Below the pieces are notes generated by a model. It was not told the origin of the DNA and did no database searches. It saw only the letters and a program-made list of their open reading frames with translations. From Cohnella fermenti (GTDB taxonomy: Bacteria; Bacillota; Bacilli; Paenibacillales; Paenibacillaceae): a stretch of 64,000 bases of DNA. The position numbers and the translations under genes were made by a program. Positions 1 to 8,981 of this stretch are shown piece by piece (positions within the stretch are counted from its first letter, which is position 1; each line of letters opens with the position of its first letter). The stretch covers positions 32,920 through 96,919 of the forward strand of contig NZ_SSOB01000029.1 in assembly GCF_004801405.1 (NCBI RefSeq). The letters run 5' to 3'.

Positions 1-3000
1 GTCGTTTCGGGGGATGTGACCGGATCCGGAACGACCAAGACGACCATCGTCCTCGAAGGGACCACAGCCGGCAGTATATCGGCCAAGACGGACGTAGCAG
101 AGAACACCTACCGGACAACGGTTGCCGACGGCCAGTTGAACGTCGGAATCACCGGAACCGGCGCCGGCGGTTACCTGAATGCTCTTGAAGTCAAGACCGT
201 TGTTCCCGAGCCGCCGGCGGCGCCGACCGGGCTTGCGGTCGACGGATACGGGGCTTCGCCCGTCTCCGTGTCTCTGACATGGGGCAGCGTAACGAATGCC
301 GTGTACTATAATGTGTACCGCGCGGACGGCGACAGCGGAAGCTTCGCGCTCATCGGTTCACCGGCAACGGCTTCCTATTCGGATACGAATGTGGAAGCGG
401 GGCTGTCGTATCAATACCAAGTGACCGCAACGAATGCATTGGGTCTCGAATCGGCTGCCAGCCCTGCCCTTGCGGCCGATGTTCCGGAGCCGTTCGAGAA
501 CCCTGACGACGCCGAAGCGCTTCCGGACGGCTTCCCGCTTAAGCTGGACTTCGGTCCGGGCGAAGTCGCGGGCGGCTACTTCGGCATCCAATCTCCGATC
601 TTGTACACGGCTGCGCTTGGCTACGGCTTCACGAATCCGGGAGCCGTGCTGGCAGGGGACAGCGGAACGGGCGATGCCTTGAAGTCCGATTACCTGCTGC
701 CTTCGGGAACCGACTTCAACCTTGATCTGCCGAACGGAGACTACTCCGTGACGGTGACGGCCGGCGACGCGACTTCCGCGACCGAGACGGCGGTGTCCGT
801 CGAGGGCATGACGGCGAGCAAGATAGCCTTGACGTCGAAGGCGGCAGGCGAATACCTGGAGCAGTCCTTCCAGATCGCTCTTATCGACGGCCAGCTCAAC
901 ATCACGTTCTCCGGTTCGTCTCCGAAGATCAACGGACTTGTCATCGAGAAGCTTCCGGATCGTTCGGCAAGCGAGCTGCCGACCGTCTATATCGCGGGCG
1001 ACTCGACCGTCCAGACATATGATCCTTACTGGGAGCCGCAAGCGGGCTGGGGACAGATGATTCCCCGTTACTTCTCGAGCGACATCTCGTTCAGCAACCA
1101 GGCGATCGGCGGCAGAAGCTCGAAGTCGTTTATTCTGGAAGGCCGTCTGGACAACATCCTGCGCGCGATCAAGCCGAATGATTACTTCCTGATCCAATTC
1201 GGCCATAACGATGCGACGATTAGCGTTCCGGAACGTTATGCGTCCCCGGAGGATTACAAGGAATACCTGAAGACGTACATCAATGGCGCGCGTCAGCGCG
1301 GGGCGATTCCGATTCTAGTCACGCCGGTCGGTAGATTCGATTACAATACCGAATCCAAGCTGTTCAACGTCAGCTTCCCGGAATACGTGGCGAAGATGAA
1401 AGAACTTGCAAGCGAGATGGATGTCGATCTCGTCGACCTGAGCACGCTTAGCCGCGAGTATTACGACACGATCGGTCCGGAAGGAGCGCTCTCCGTCTTC
1501 CTGCACGTTCCTGCCGGCATCTATACGGCATTCCCGACAGGCTCGACGGACAACACGCACTTCCAGGAGTATGGAGCGATTCAGATCGCCCGGCTTCTGT
1601 CGGGAGGCATCAAGGAGCTTGATCTTCCGCTCGCCGACTATGTGGCGGACACCGAGCCGCCGGCCGAGGTTCCTTCCAAGCCGACCAACGTGCAGGCAGG
1701 CAGCGTCAGCAACGCCAGCGCAGTTCTCACCTGGGACGCGGTGGAAGGCGCGGATATTTACAAGGTGTACCGCAAGCTGACGGGGGCGTCGGACTACTCA
1801 TTGGTCGGCACGGCGACCGTGGCGACGATTACGATTCAAGGGATGGTGGAGGGCCAATCGTATGACGTCATCGTAACCGCGGTGAACGGCAAGGGCGAAT
1901 CCGACTCCTCCGACGTCGTCGTCATCCAGACGAAGCAAGCGACGATGAAGTACGACTTCGGTCTCGCCGGAAGTCCGGTCATGGCAGGGTACACGGAGGT
2001 GAATTTCTCGACGGTGTACACGCCGGAGATCGGGTACGGCATCGTCGATCCGACGGGGATGATCGGGCGCGACCGCGCGACGGGCAGCGACCTGCTGCGC
2101 GACTGGCTCGGCTACTTCAATGTCGGTTGGCAGTTCAATGTCGATGTGCCGAACGGCTTGTATTCGGTTAAGCTGTATGTCGGCGATTATCTGGGCAGCG
2201 CCCGAACGGACGTAACGATCGAGGGCACGAGCTATGGCACGGTATCGGCCGGAAGCCAATCCATTACGGAGAAGAACATCTCCCAGGTATTCGTCGAAGA
2301 CGGACAGATGAATTTCGTATTCGGAGGCTCGACCGGCATCGTGAACGGGTTGGAGATTACGCCGATCCTGATGGCGCCTGTCGGTCTTGAAGCGTCGAAT
2401 CTGAACGCCGATCCGGATGCTCCTTCCGTCACGCTGGCCTGGACGGGAACGGAGGATGCGGCGAAGTACAATGTTTACCGCAGAGACAGCGGAGCGACCA
2501 GCTTCGAGCTGATCGGCAGCACGGTGACGACGACTTATGTCGATACTGCGGTCGATGTGGGCATGGAATACGATTATCAAGTGACGACCGTCGATACGGC
2601 GAATACCGAGACGGGGCCGTCGAACCGAATTGCCGTCTCGCTGGTCGATCCGGACGTGGCCATTCCTGCCGTTCCGGCCGGTCTGAGCGTCGTCTCCACG
2701 AACAAGAACGACGTGACGATCAGTTGGACGGCAAGCCAGGGAGCAAGCTCGTATCGGGTGTATCGCTCGACGAAGGAAGCGGGGCCGTTCGAGCCTGTGG
2801 CCAGCGTGAAGACAGCTTCCTTCACCGATACGTCCGTGCTGACGACGATTCCTTACTATTATAAGATAGCTGCCGTCAGCGCCGGAGGCATCTCCGACAA
2901 GTCCGATACGCTGGCGACGCCGGCGGTGACCGTGCTCTATCGCCAGATGGAATATCTGGATCGCGCGCTCGTTGCGGTGGGCCAAGAGGATGGCGTCTAC

Positions 3001-5964
3001 GTCGGTTGGAAAATGCTCGGGACCGATCCGGACGACATCGCGTTTAATCTGTACCGCGACGGCGTCAAGGTGAATGAGGAGCCGATTGCGGGGGCGACCA
3101 ATCTCCTGGACGAAGACGGCTCGAACGATTCCGTCTATTCGCTGAAGACGGTTGCTGCGAACGGTACGGAGAAGTCGGCGTCGCAGGAGGTGGCGGTGTG
3201 GGAGAACAATTATTTGTCCATCCCGCTGCAGAAGCCTGAAGGCGGCATCACTCCGGCGGGCGAGGCCTACACGTACAGCGCCAACGATACAAGTGTTGGC
3301 GATCTGGACGGCGACGGCACGTACGAGCTGATCGTCAAGTGGGACCCTTCCAATTCGCATGACAACTCGCAATCCGGCTATACCGGCAATGTGTACATCG
3401 ATGCGTATAAGCTTGACGGCACTCTCCTGTGGCGCATCGATCTGGGCAAGAACATCCGTGCCGGCGCGCACTACACGCAATTCATGGTGTACGATCTGGA
3501 TGGCGACGGGAAGGCCGAAGTCGCGTTCAAGACGGCGGACGGCACCATTGACGGAACGGGCGCTGCGATCGGAGACCGGAATGCCGATCATCGCAACAGC
3601 TCGGGTTACATTCTGCAAGGCCCCGAATACTTGACCGTGTTCGACGGTCTTACGGGCCGAGCGCTGACAACGACCGATTACGATCCTCCTCGCGGTGTCG
3701 TAGCCGATTGGGGAGATGCGTACGGCAACCGGGTCGACCGCTTCCTGGCCGCTGTCGCTTATCTGGACGGGGAGCATCCGAGCTTGATTTTCAGCCGGGG
3801 GTACTACTCTCGTACGGTCATCGTCGCCTATGATTACGTGGACGGCGAGCTGTCGGAGCGCTGGAAGTTCGATTCGGACGACAAGGAATACGGCTCCGCC
3901 TACATGGCCCAAGGCGATCACAACCTGTCCATCGGCGACGTCGACGGAGACGGCAAGGACGAGATTACGTTCGGCGCGATGGCGATCGACGATAATGGCA
4001 AGCCGCTCTATAATACCGGCCTCGGCCACGGGGACGCGCAGCATCTGGGCGATCTCGATCCGAGCCGTCCGGGGCTGGAATACTTCAACGTTCACGAGCA
4101 TACGGATTCCCCTTACGGCATGGACTTCCGCGACGCGGAGACCGGCGAAGTCATCTGGGGCGTCTACACCGGCATCGACACCGGCCGCGGAATGGCGGCG
4201 GATATCGACCCGAATTATGTCGGCGAGGAAGTATGGGCTGCGACGATTACGAACGAGCAGCACATTCCGATTACCGGCCTGTACAGCGCTCAAGGCGAAT
4301 TGATCTCCACCGTGATCCCGTCGTCAACGAACTTCGGCATCTGGTGGGATGGCGATCTGAGCCGCGAGCTGCTGGACTCGAATCATATCGACAAGTGGGA
4401 TTACGAGAATCAAACGACGAATCGACTCTTCACGGCGGAAGGAGCGTTGTCCAACAACAGCACGAAGGCGACGCCGAATCTGCAGGCCGACCTGTTCGGC
4501 GACTGGCGCGAGGAAGTCGTCTGGCGCAACACGGACAGCTCGGAGCTGAGAATTTATACGACGACGGACGTAACGGACACGCGCCTGCGCACGCTGATGC
4601 ACGATCCGATCTATCGTCTCGGCGTCGCCTGGCAGAACGTCGGCTATAACCAACCGCCGCATACGAGCTTCTTCCTCGGCACGGATATGGAGACGCCGGC
4701 AGCGCCGCATATTTACTTGGTCGGCGAACCGGAAGACACCGGCACGACCGATCCGGGCGACGGAGGCACGACCGGTTCGGGCAACAGCGGCACGACGACA
4801 GATGGAACGTCCGTCAGCGGCGGAACGTTGGCCGTGAAGGCATCCAAGGATGCAGCCGGTCAAGCGTCGGTGCAGATCGATGCCGCGAAGCTGAAGGAAG
4901 CTATCGCTCAAGCGAGCCAAGGCCGAATCGCGATTGAGATCGAAGGCGGTAACGATGCGAAGGGATTGAGTGTCACGATTCCGAGCGCTCCGCTCCAAGA
5001 CGCGGGAACCGCAGTTAAGGAGATCGTTATCCGCAGCGGCAAGCTGGAAGTATCCCTTCAGCCTGATGTGCTGAAGGGGACAGGCGAGACGGATTCGTAC
5101 CGGCTGTCCGTGCAAACAGTCGATCCCGCTTCGTTGTCGGACAGCGCCCGCAAGGCAGTTGGCGATAATACGGTATACGACTTTACGTTGACCGCAGGAA
5201 GCCAAACAATCGATGAATTCCGGAAGGGCGACATTACGGTTAGCTTGCCATATACGCTGAAGGCAGGACAGAATCCGGAGAATGTCATCATTTACTACAT
5301 CTCCAGCTCCGGACAATTGAGCATCGTGGCTAACGGGCATTATGATGCGGCGACGGGAACGGTTATCTTCAAGCCTGCCCACTTCAGCAAGTACAGCACG
5401 GCGTATGCACAAGTCTCGTTCGCCGATGGGAACCAAGCCGAGTGGGCGAAGACGGCGATCGAAGCGCTGGCCGCACGGGAGATCGTGCAGGGCAACGGCA
5501 CGGGGTCCTTCCTGCCGACCGCTCAAGTAACAAGATCCGAATTCATTCAGATGGCGATCAAGGCATTCGGTCTGGCATCCGATAAGGCGACGACAAGCCT
5601 TGCGGACGTTCGGACGACGGATTGGTATTACCAAGCCGTTGCAACGGCCGAGAGCCTGGGCATCGTAACGGGAAGGCCGGATGGCACGTTCGGGGCATCC
5701 GATCCGATCACGAAGCAGGATATGGCGGTTATCCTTAACCGTCTGGCTCAAGTCGCAGGAGTCGGCCTGAGCGCGAGCACCGGCGCGGCGAGCGCCTTCG
5801 ACGACGCCGGAACGATCTCCAGCTATGCGAGCGCTGCGGTCGATTCCTTGCGCAAGGCCGGCATCGTTAACGGCAACGGGAACGGACTGTTCCAGCCGAC
5901 CGGCCTGTCGACTCGAGCCGAAGCCGCGACGATGATCTACAAGCTCCTTCTCGCGGATCGCTAA
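1..5964 (+). CDS. Secreted rhamnogalacturonan acetylesterase / PL11 lyase with SLH anchor (5' partial)
   Basis: The frame is open to the window edge, so the true start and signal peptide lie upstream. The following numbers count from the GTG at 16. Modules: end of a beta-sandwich domain (1-60), FN3 (about 66-150), a galactose-binding-like domain (175-315), a GDSL/SGNH rhamnogalacturonan acetylesterase (320-545), FN3, a second beta-sandwich, two FN3, a PL11 rhamnogalacturonan lyase (about 976-1570) with several DxDGDG calcium-type loops, a Gly/Thr linker, a beta-rich domain, and three SLH repeats (about 1807-1982). The esterase triad is visible: S330 in AGDST, D512 and H515 in DNTH, plus GHND at 396-399. 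It should deacetylate and cleave rhamnogalacturonan I backbone at the cell surface, held by SLH binding to pyruvylated wall polymer. GH105 and GH43 enzymes nearby fit the same pathway. Family calls are strong; exact domain borders are estimates. Confidence 0.93.
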   Translation, partial: VVSGDVTGSGTTKTTIVLEGTTAGSISAKTDVAENTYRTTVADGQLNVGITGTGAGGYLNALEVKTVVPEPPAAPTGLAVDGYGASPVSVSLTWGSVTNAVYYNVYRADGDSGSFALIGSPATASYSDTNVEAGLSYQYQVTATNALGLESAASPALAADVPEPFENPDDAEALPDGFPLKLDFGPGEVAGGYFGIQSPILYTAALGYGFTNPGAVLAGDSGTGDALKSDYLLPSGTDFNLDLPNGDYSVTVTAGDATSATETAVSVEGMTASKIALTSKAAGEYLEQSFQIALIDGQLNITFSGSSPKINGLVIEKLPDRSASELPTVYIAGDSTVQTYDPYWEPQAGWGQMIPRYFSSDISFSNQAIGGRSSKSFILEGRLDNILRAIKPNDYFLIQFGHNDATISVPERYASPEDYKEYLKTYINGARQRGAIPILVTPVGRFDYNTESKLFNVSFPEYVAKMKELASEMDVDLVDLSTLSREYYDTIGPEGALSVFLHVPAGIYTAFPTGSTDNTHFQEYGAIQIARLLSGGIKELDLPLADYVADTEPPAEVPSKPTNVQAGSVSNASAVLTWDAVEGADIYKVYRKLTGASDYSLVGTATVATITIQGMVEGQSYDVIVTAVNGKGESDSSDVVVIQTKQATMKYDFGLAGSPVMAGYTEVNFSTVYTPEIGYGIVDPTGMIGRDRATGSDLLRDWLGYFNVGWQFNVDVPNGLYSVKLYVGDYLGSARTDVTIEGTSYGTVSAGSQSITEKNISQVFVEDGQMNFVFGGSTGIVNGLEITPILMAPVGLEASNLNADPDAPSVTLAWTGTEDAAKYNVYRRDSGATSFELIGSTVTTTYVDTAVDVGMEYDYQVTTVDTANTETGPSNRIAVSLVDPDVAIPAVPAGLSVVSTNKNDVTISWTASQGASSYRVYRSTKEAGPFEPVASVKTASFTDTSVLTTIPYYYKIAAVSAGGISDKSDTLATPAVTVLYRQMEYLDRALVAVGQEDGVYVGWKMLGTDPDDIAFNLYRDGVKVNEEPIAGATNLLDEDGSNDSVYSLKTVAANGTEKSASQEVAVWENNYLSIPLQKPEGGITPAGEAYTYSANDTSVGDLDGDGTYELIVKWDPSNSHDNSQSGYTGNVYIDAYKLDGTLLWRIDLGKNIRAGAHYTQFMVYDLDGDGKAEVAFKTADGTIDGTGAAIGDRNADHRNSSGYILQGPEYLTVFDGLTGRALTTTDYDPPRGVVADWGDAYGNRVDRFLAAVAYLDGEHPSLIFSRGYYSRTVIVAYDYVDGELSERWKFDSDDKEYGSAYMAQGDHNLSIGDVDGDGKDEITFGAMAIDDNGKPLYNTGLGHGDAQHLGDLDPSRPGLEYFNVHEHTDSPYGMDFRDAETGEVIWGVYTGIDTGRGMAADIDPNYVGEEVWAATITNEQHIPITGLYSAQGELISTVIPSSTNFGIWWDGDLSRELLDSNHIDKWDYENQTTNRLFTAEGALSNNSTKATPNLQADLFGDWREEVVWRNTDSSELRIYTTTDVTDTRLRTLMHDPIYRLGVAWQNVGYNQPPHTSFFLGTDMETPAAPHIYLVGEPEDTGTTDPGDGGTTGSGNSGTTTDGTSVSGGTLAVKASKDAAGQASVQIDAAKLKEAIAQASQGRIAIEIEGGNDAKGLSVTIPSAPLQDAGTAVKEIVIRSGKLEVSLQPDVLKGTGETDSYRLSVQTVDPASLSDSARKAVGDNTVYDFTLTAGSQTIDEFRKGDITVSLPYTLKAGQNPENVIIYYISSSGQLSIVANGHYDAATGTVIFKPAHFSKYSTAYAQVSFADGNQAEWAKTAIEALAAREIVQGNGTGSFLPTAQVTRSEFIQMAIKAFGLASDKATTSLADVRTTDWYYQAVATAESLGIVTGRPDGTFGASDPITKQDMAVILNRLAQVAGVGLSASTGAASAFDDAGTISSYASAAVDSLRKAGIVNGNGNGLFQPTGLSTRAEAATMIYKLLLADR

Positions 5965-6016
5965 CTTGACTCGGCAACTCGGCTCGATAAGACAAATTCG
6001 TTAAGATCAACACGGA

Positions 6017-6050
6017 CGGCACCTTCCCTCTCGCGGGGCAAGGTGCCGTT
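6017..6050 (+). terminator. Intrinsic terminator after the PL11/SLH gene
   Basis: Nine-base stem CGGCACCTT / AAGGTGCCG around a 14-base loop, followed by TTCTT, about 50 bases after the stop codon of the lyase gene. Confidence 0.75.
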
Positions 6051-6092
6051 CTTCGCATATCGAGTTGATTGGCGTCCCGGTGCTCTCCGCCG

Positions 6093-6192
6093 TTATTGCG
6101 CGCTCCAGCCGCCGTCCACAATCAGCTCCTCGCCGATGACGAACTTGGATTCGTCGGAGGCGAGATACAGGTAGGCTTGCGCGATGTCGATC
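6093..6192 (-). pseudogene. Remnant: C-terminal end of a short-chain dehydrogenase
   Basis: On the minus strand about 33 codons between two stops read AIDIAQAYLYLASDESKFV and then IGEELIVDGGWSAQ. This is the usual C-terminus of classical SDR (FabG-like) oxidoreductases (LASDES..., VDGG). The catalytic and NAD-binding parts are absent; upstream of the fragment the frame is closed by a TAA and the next 70 bases show no SDR homology that I can see. It is a decayed gene or a scar of a rearrangement next to the repeat array that follows. Confidence 0.75.
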
Positions 6193-6266
6193 GCTTACCT
6201 ATAAAGTTGCCGCTAGTCGGAATCAAGAGCGGTTGACGCTGGCGGGGAACCGCCTTTTGTGGAATG

Positions 6267-6443
6267 TATGTGGTTTTTAGCATAAAAAAGGTCGTCCGAG
6301 ACGGTTGGTGGGCGATTATATGCGGTTTTTAGCATAAAAGTGGTCGTCCGAGGCGGGAGGTGGGCGATTGTATGTGGTTTTTAGCATAAAAGTCGTCGTT
6401 CAGGGCAGTTGGCGGGCGGTTGTATGCGGTTTTTCACATAAAA
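6267..6443 (-). repeat. Four-box array, 52-bp pitch (array 1)
   Basis: Four copies of TATGYGGTTTTTMRCATA begin at 6267, 6319, 6371 and 6423, exactly 52 bases apart. Read on the minus strand each box is ATGCTAAAAACCRCAT or, in the last, ATGTGAAAAACCGCAT, the same box as in the plus-strand arrays at 24525, 38596 and 50558. Linkers within this array are also similar (GTCGTCCGAG, GGGCGATTRTATG), so it is a true tandem repeat. It ends about 30 bases before the start of the Rrf2 gene and could affect its expression. Confidence 0.9.
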
Positions 6444-6473
6444 ATGTTGTTCGGGGCGAAGGGAGGAGGTTCG

Positions 6474-6878
6474 ATGCAGGAAGTGGCGCAATACGGCGAT
6501 CTGGGGCCGACCAAGTTCAATACGGCGATCAAATCGCTGACGATTCTTGCCGCGTCGGAGGATTGGGTGTCCAGCAGCACGCTCACGGAACGGCTCGGCG
6601 TGGAGTCGAGCTTCATTCGCAAGGTGCTGGCCAAGCTGATGAGCGAGAGCCTGGTCGAAGGCTCCGGCGGCTATAAGTTGATCGCGGACCCTGCCCGACT
6701 CACTGTGTACGACGTCTATGTCGCTTTGTCGAAGGATAGCTACATCAAGGATCAGGTTCTGCTCCAGAACAAGACGGACAAGCTGATCGCGAAGATCATC
6801 ACAGACGCCGAGGTGCAGTTCAGCCAGGTTCTTCGGCAATATACGATCGAGGATCTGAGGCGGACACTGGAGGATTGA
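6474..6878 (+). CDS. Rrf2-family transcriptional regulator, cysteine-free
   Basis: 134 residues. The N-terminal winged helix (FNTAIKSLTILAAS, then a recognition region around SSFIRKVLAKLMSESLV) is typical of Rrf2 proteins such as YwnA. There is no cysteine in the whole protein, so it cannot carry the Fe-S cluster used by IscR or NsrR and must sense something else. ATG 6474 is chosen because GGGAGGAGGT lies just upstream; the in-frame reading further upstream runs into the 52-bp repeats. The array just upstream is the only visible candidate for cis control. Target genes are not evident. Confidence 0.85.
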   Translation: MQEVAQYGDLGPTKFNTAIKSLTILAASEDWVSSSTLTERLGVESSFIRKVLAKLMSESLVEGSGGYKLIADPARLTVYDVYVALSKDSYIKDQVLLQNKTDKLIAKIITDAEVQFSQVLRQYTIEDLRRTLED

Positions 6879-7070
6879 GGCAGGCTTGAGGAGGAGCCAA
6901 CGGGAATAGATGCAATAAGTTCTGTAAAAAGTTGGCGCGCGAGGGTCTTGATCCGTAAGGGGAGGTTCCTGAGCCGAGGGGAGAAGAGGCATAAGCGTCC
7001 AGAAGGGGGATAGTGGCCACGCCTGTATTGCAATAAATACCATAATATGGAAGTTGGTGGCGTTCGGTGG

Positions 7071-7150
7071 CGGGAGGAAGCGGGAGGAAGCGGGAGGAGG
7101 CGGGAGGAGGCGGGAGGGGGCTGGAGGAAGCGGGAGGAGGCTGGAGGGGG
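7071..7150. repeat. Eight 10-bp G-rich tandem units
   Basis: Eight consecutive 10-base units of CGGGAGGAAG and close variants (CGGGAGGAGG, CTGGAGGGGG). G runs of three or more recur every 5-10 bases on the plus strand, so the tract has G-quadruplex potential. It occupies the 363-base gap between the Rrf2 gene and the 3' end of the ABC ATPase gene; nothing else was recognised in that gap. Long apparent open frames across it are repeat artefacts. Confidence 0.9.
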
Positions 7151-7241
7151 CGCAGTGTTGCAAGGGCTCTGCCCGTGCCCGCCTGGCCCTCGTCGCCCGC
7201 AACCCCGCCCGCCTTCTGCCATACGGACGTAGCGGCGATCC

Positions 7242-8021
7242 TTACGCCATTCGGACGTAGTAGCGGTCCTTGTGCTGCTCGGCGACGACCGGCGCTTCGA
7301 AAAACTCGCTCAGCGTCGCAGTGTTCAGCACATCCGACGTCGCCCCCTGGCGGAACGCTTCGCCTCGCCGGAGGAGCATCGTGTGGCCGAATGCCGGAAG
7401 AATCTCTTCCGTATGGTGCGTGACATAGATCATGGTCGGCATGTCCTCCTGCCGGGTCAAGTCTTCGATGCTGGCGAGCAGCCGTTCCCGCGAGAACAGG
7501 TCGAGCCCGTTGCACGGCTCGTCGAGGATGAGCAGCTTCGGGTTGGCCATCAGCGCGCGGGCGATCAGCAGCTTCTGCTTCTCCCCCTGCGAGCACGTCC
7601 GATACTCGCGGTCCCACAGGTGCGCGCAGCCGAGCGCCGTCATGAGCGCGCCCGCCTTCGCAAAATCGCTCTCTTCCGGGTTCTCGTACAGCCCGATCGT
7701 CGCGAATTTGCCGCTGATGACGACGTATTGCGTGCGGTCGGTGCCGTACAGCTTCTCTTGCAGCGAGGAGCTGACCCAGCCGATCGATTGGCGGAGCTCC
7801 CGCAAGTCCACTTGTCCGAATTGCTGCCCGAGAACGTTGACCTCTCCGCGTGTCGGCCAGTAGTAGCCGGTGATGATGTTCAGCAGCGTTGTCTTGCCCG
7901 ATCCGTTCAGGCCGAGCAGCGCCCAATGCTCATGACGGCGAATGCGCCAGTCGATGTCCTTCAGCAGCGTCAGCTCGCCCCGTCTCCATGTAACTCCTTC
8001 GAGATGAATGATCTCTTCCAC
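7242..8021 (-). CDS. ABC transporter ATP-binding protein (YlmA-like, stand-alone)
   Basis: 259 residues. Walker A GLNGSGKTT lies near residue 35, a Q-loop follows, the signature CSQGEKQKLLIARAL and Walker B LLILDEPCNGLD are intact, and the H-loop reads YVTHHTEEI. The signature is CSQGE rather than LSGGQ, as in YlmA/YfmM-type stand-alone ATPases. No permease gene is adjacent. The start is set at GTG 8021 because AAAGGAG sits 8 bases upstream; a longer frame from TTG 8045 would include the ribosome binding site. Substrate unknown. Confidence 0.85.
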   Translation of the reverse strand: MEEIIHLEGVTWRRGELTLLKDIDWRIRRHEHWALLGLNGSGKTTLLNIITGYYWPTRGEVNVLGQQFGQVDLRELRQSIGWVSSSLQEKLYGTDRTQYVVISGKFATIGLYENPEESDFAKAGALMTALGCAHLWDREYRTCSQGEKQKLLIARALMANPKLLILDEPCNGLDLFSRERLLASIEDLTRQEDMPTMIYVTHHTEEILPAFGHTMLLRRGEAFRQGATSDVLNTATLSEFFEAPVVAEQHKDRYYVRMA

Positions 8022-8174
8022 CTGTTGCTCTCCTTTTGGCGCCAAACTTCTATTCTACTATTCTATAAGGTGTCCGGCCGTCTGTCGTTAGCGAAAATTG
8101 CGGCGGATCGAAGCAACTTCTGCTATACTCATGGCACATGACTCATGGCATATGGACGAAATGAGGTCGCCCGG

Positions 8175-8981
8175 ATGAAGATCAGGATCGATACGCCGCG
8201 TTTGTCGCTCTGGCGGATTGAAGAGGAGCACAGCACGGCTCCGCACATTCATGAGAGGGAATTCCAGATTACGGTGCCCATCTACGGGGGTTGCCGATTC
8301 GTCGGCAAGCAGCAGGCCTACGAGCTGGCATGCGGAGAAGGCTTCGTGCAATACCCGGAGGAGCCGCATGAGCTGCATGTGAGCGGCGAAGCCGGCGTCA
8401 TCGTGCTGCAGGTCGACCGCGACGGGTTCGCGGAGTTCAACGACCGGCAGCCTCTCGAGTTCGATCATCGGCAATCGATCGATCCGGTCGAGCTGAGCGG
8501 GCGATTCCGCAAGTGGGCGACGACGCTGCTGCTGCACGATCCCTCGGAGCCGCTCGCGGTCGAAGAGACGGAGGCGCAGGTGCTCTCCTTCCTGGCGAGG
8601 TCGCTGCGGGGCAATCAGACGAACCGGCGGGATGCCGCCCTCGTCAGCGCGTCATCGGCCGACAGGCACATGAGAACGGCTCTCGACTACATGCACGAGC
8701 ACTATACCGAGAAGCTCCATATCGACACATTGGCCGGGATCGCTCTTCTTAGCCGGTTTCATTTTATACGGACGTTTAAGGCCATCCTCGGCATGACCCC
8801 GTACCAGTACATTCTGTCCTTGCGGATCGAAGAGGCGAAGGCGAGGCTGGCGCGCAGCGGCGCCACCGTTACGGAGATCAGCCACGACCTGGGCTTCGGG
8901 AGCGCCAGCCAGTTCTATCGCGTCTTCGCGAAGAGCGTCGGCGCGACACCGGAGCAGTATCGGAGCGGGGTCCGGGGTTAG
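8175..8981 (+). CDS. AraC-family regulator with cupin sensor domain
   Basis: 268 residues. An N-terminal cupin-like domain (EEHSTAPHIHEREFQI...YPEEPHELHV) is followed by two HTH motifs at the C-terminus (DTLAGIALLSRFHFIRTFKAILG and ISHDLGFGSASQFYRVFAKSVG). ATG 8175 has GAGGT at a good distance; an in-frame ATG at 8145 lacks one. The gene is convergent with the GH105 gene and their stop codons overlap. Sugar-sensing control of the pectin enzymes is a reasonable guess from context, not shown. Confidence 0.85.
   Translation: MKIRIDTPRLSLWRIEEEHSTAPHIHEREFQITVPIYGGCRFVGKQQAYELACGEGFVQYPEEPHELHVSGEAGVIVLQVDRDGFAEFNDRQPLEFDHRQSIDPVELSGRFRKWATTLLLHDPSEPLAVEETEAQVLSFLARSLRGNQTNRRDAALVSASSADRHMRTALDYMHEHYTEKLHIDTLAGIALLSRFHFIRTFKAILGMTPYQYILSLRIEEAKARLARSGATVTEISHDLGFGSASQFYRVFAKSVGATPEQYRSGVRG

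Noticed and set aside
1798..4293. Minus-strand open frame of about 830 codons inside the lyase gene
   Set aside because: Arg/Ala/Val-rich antisense shadow of a gene whose plus-strand frame shows real domains.
6229..6253. Possible terminator GCGGTT...AACCGC with T run
   Set aside because: Only six base pairs with a 13-base loop, and no gene ends close by on the plus strand apart from the one already terminated at 6050.
7047..7423. Gly/Arg/Glu-rich open frames over the 10-bp repeat
   Set aside because: Repeat artefacts that then run antisense through the ABC ATPase gene.
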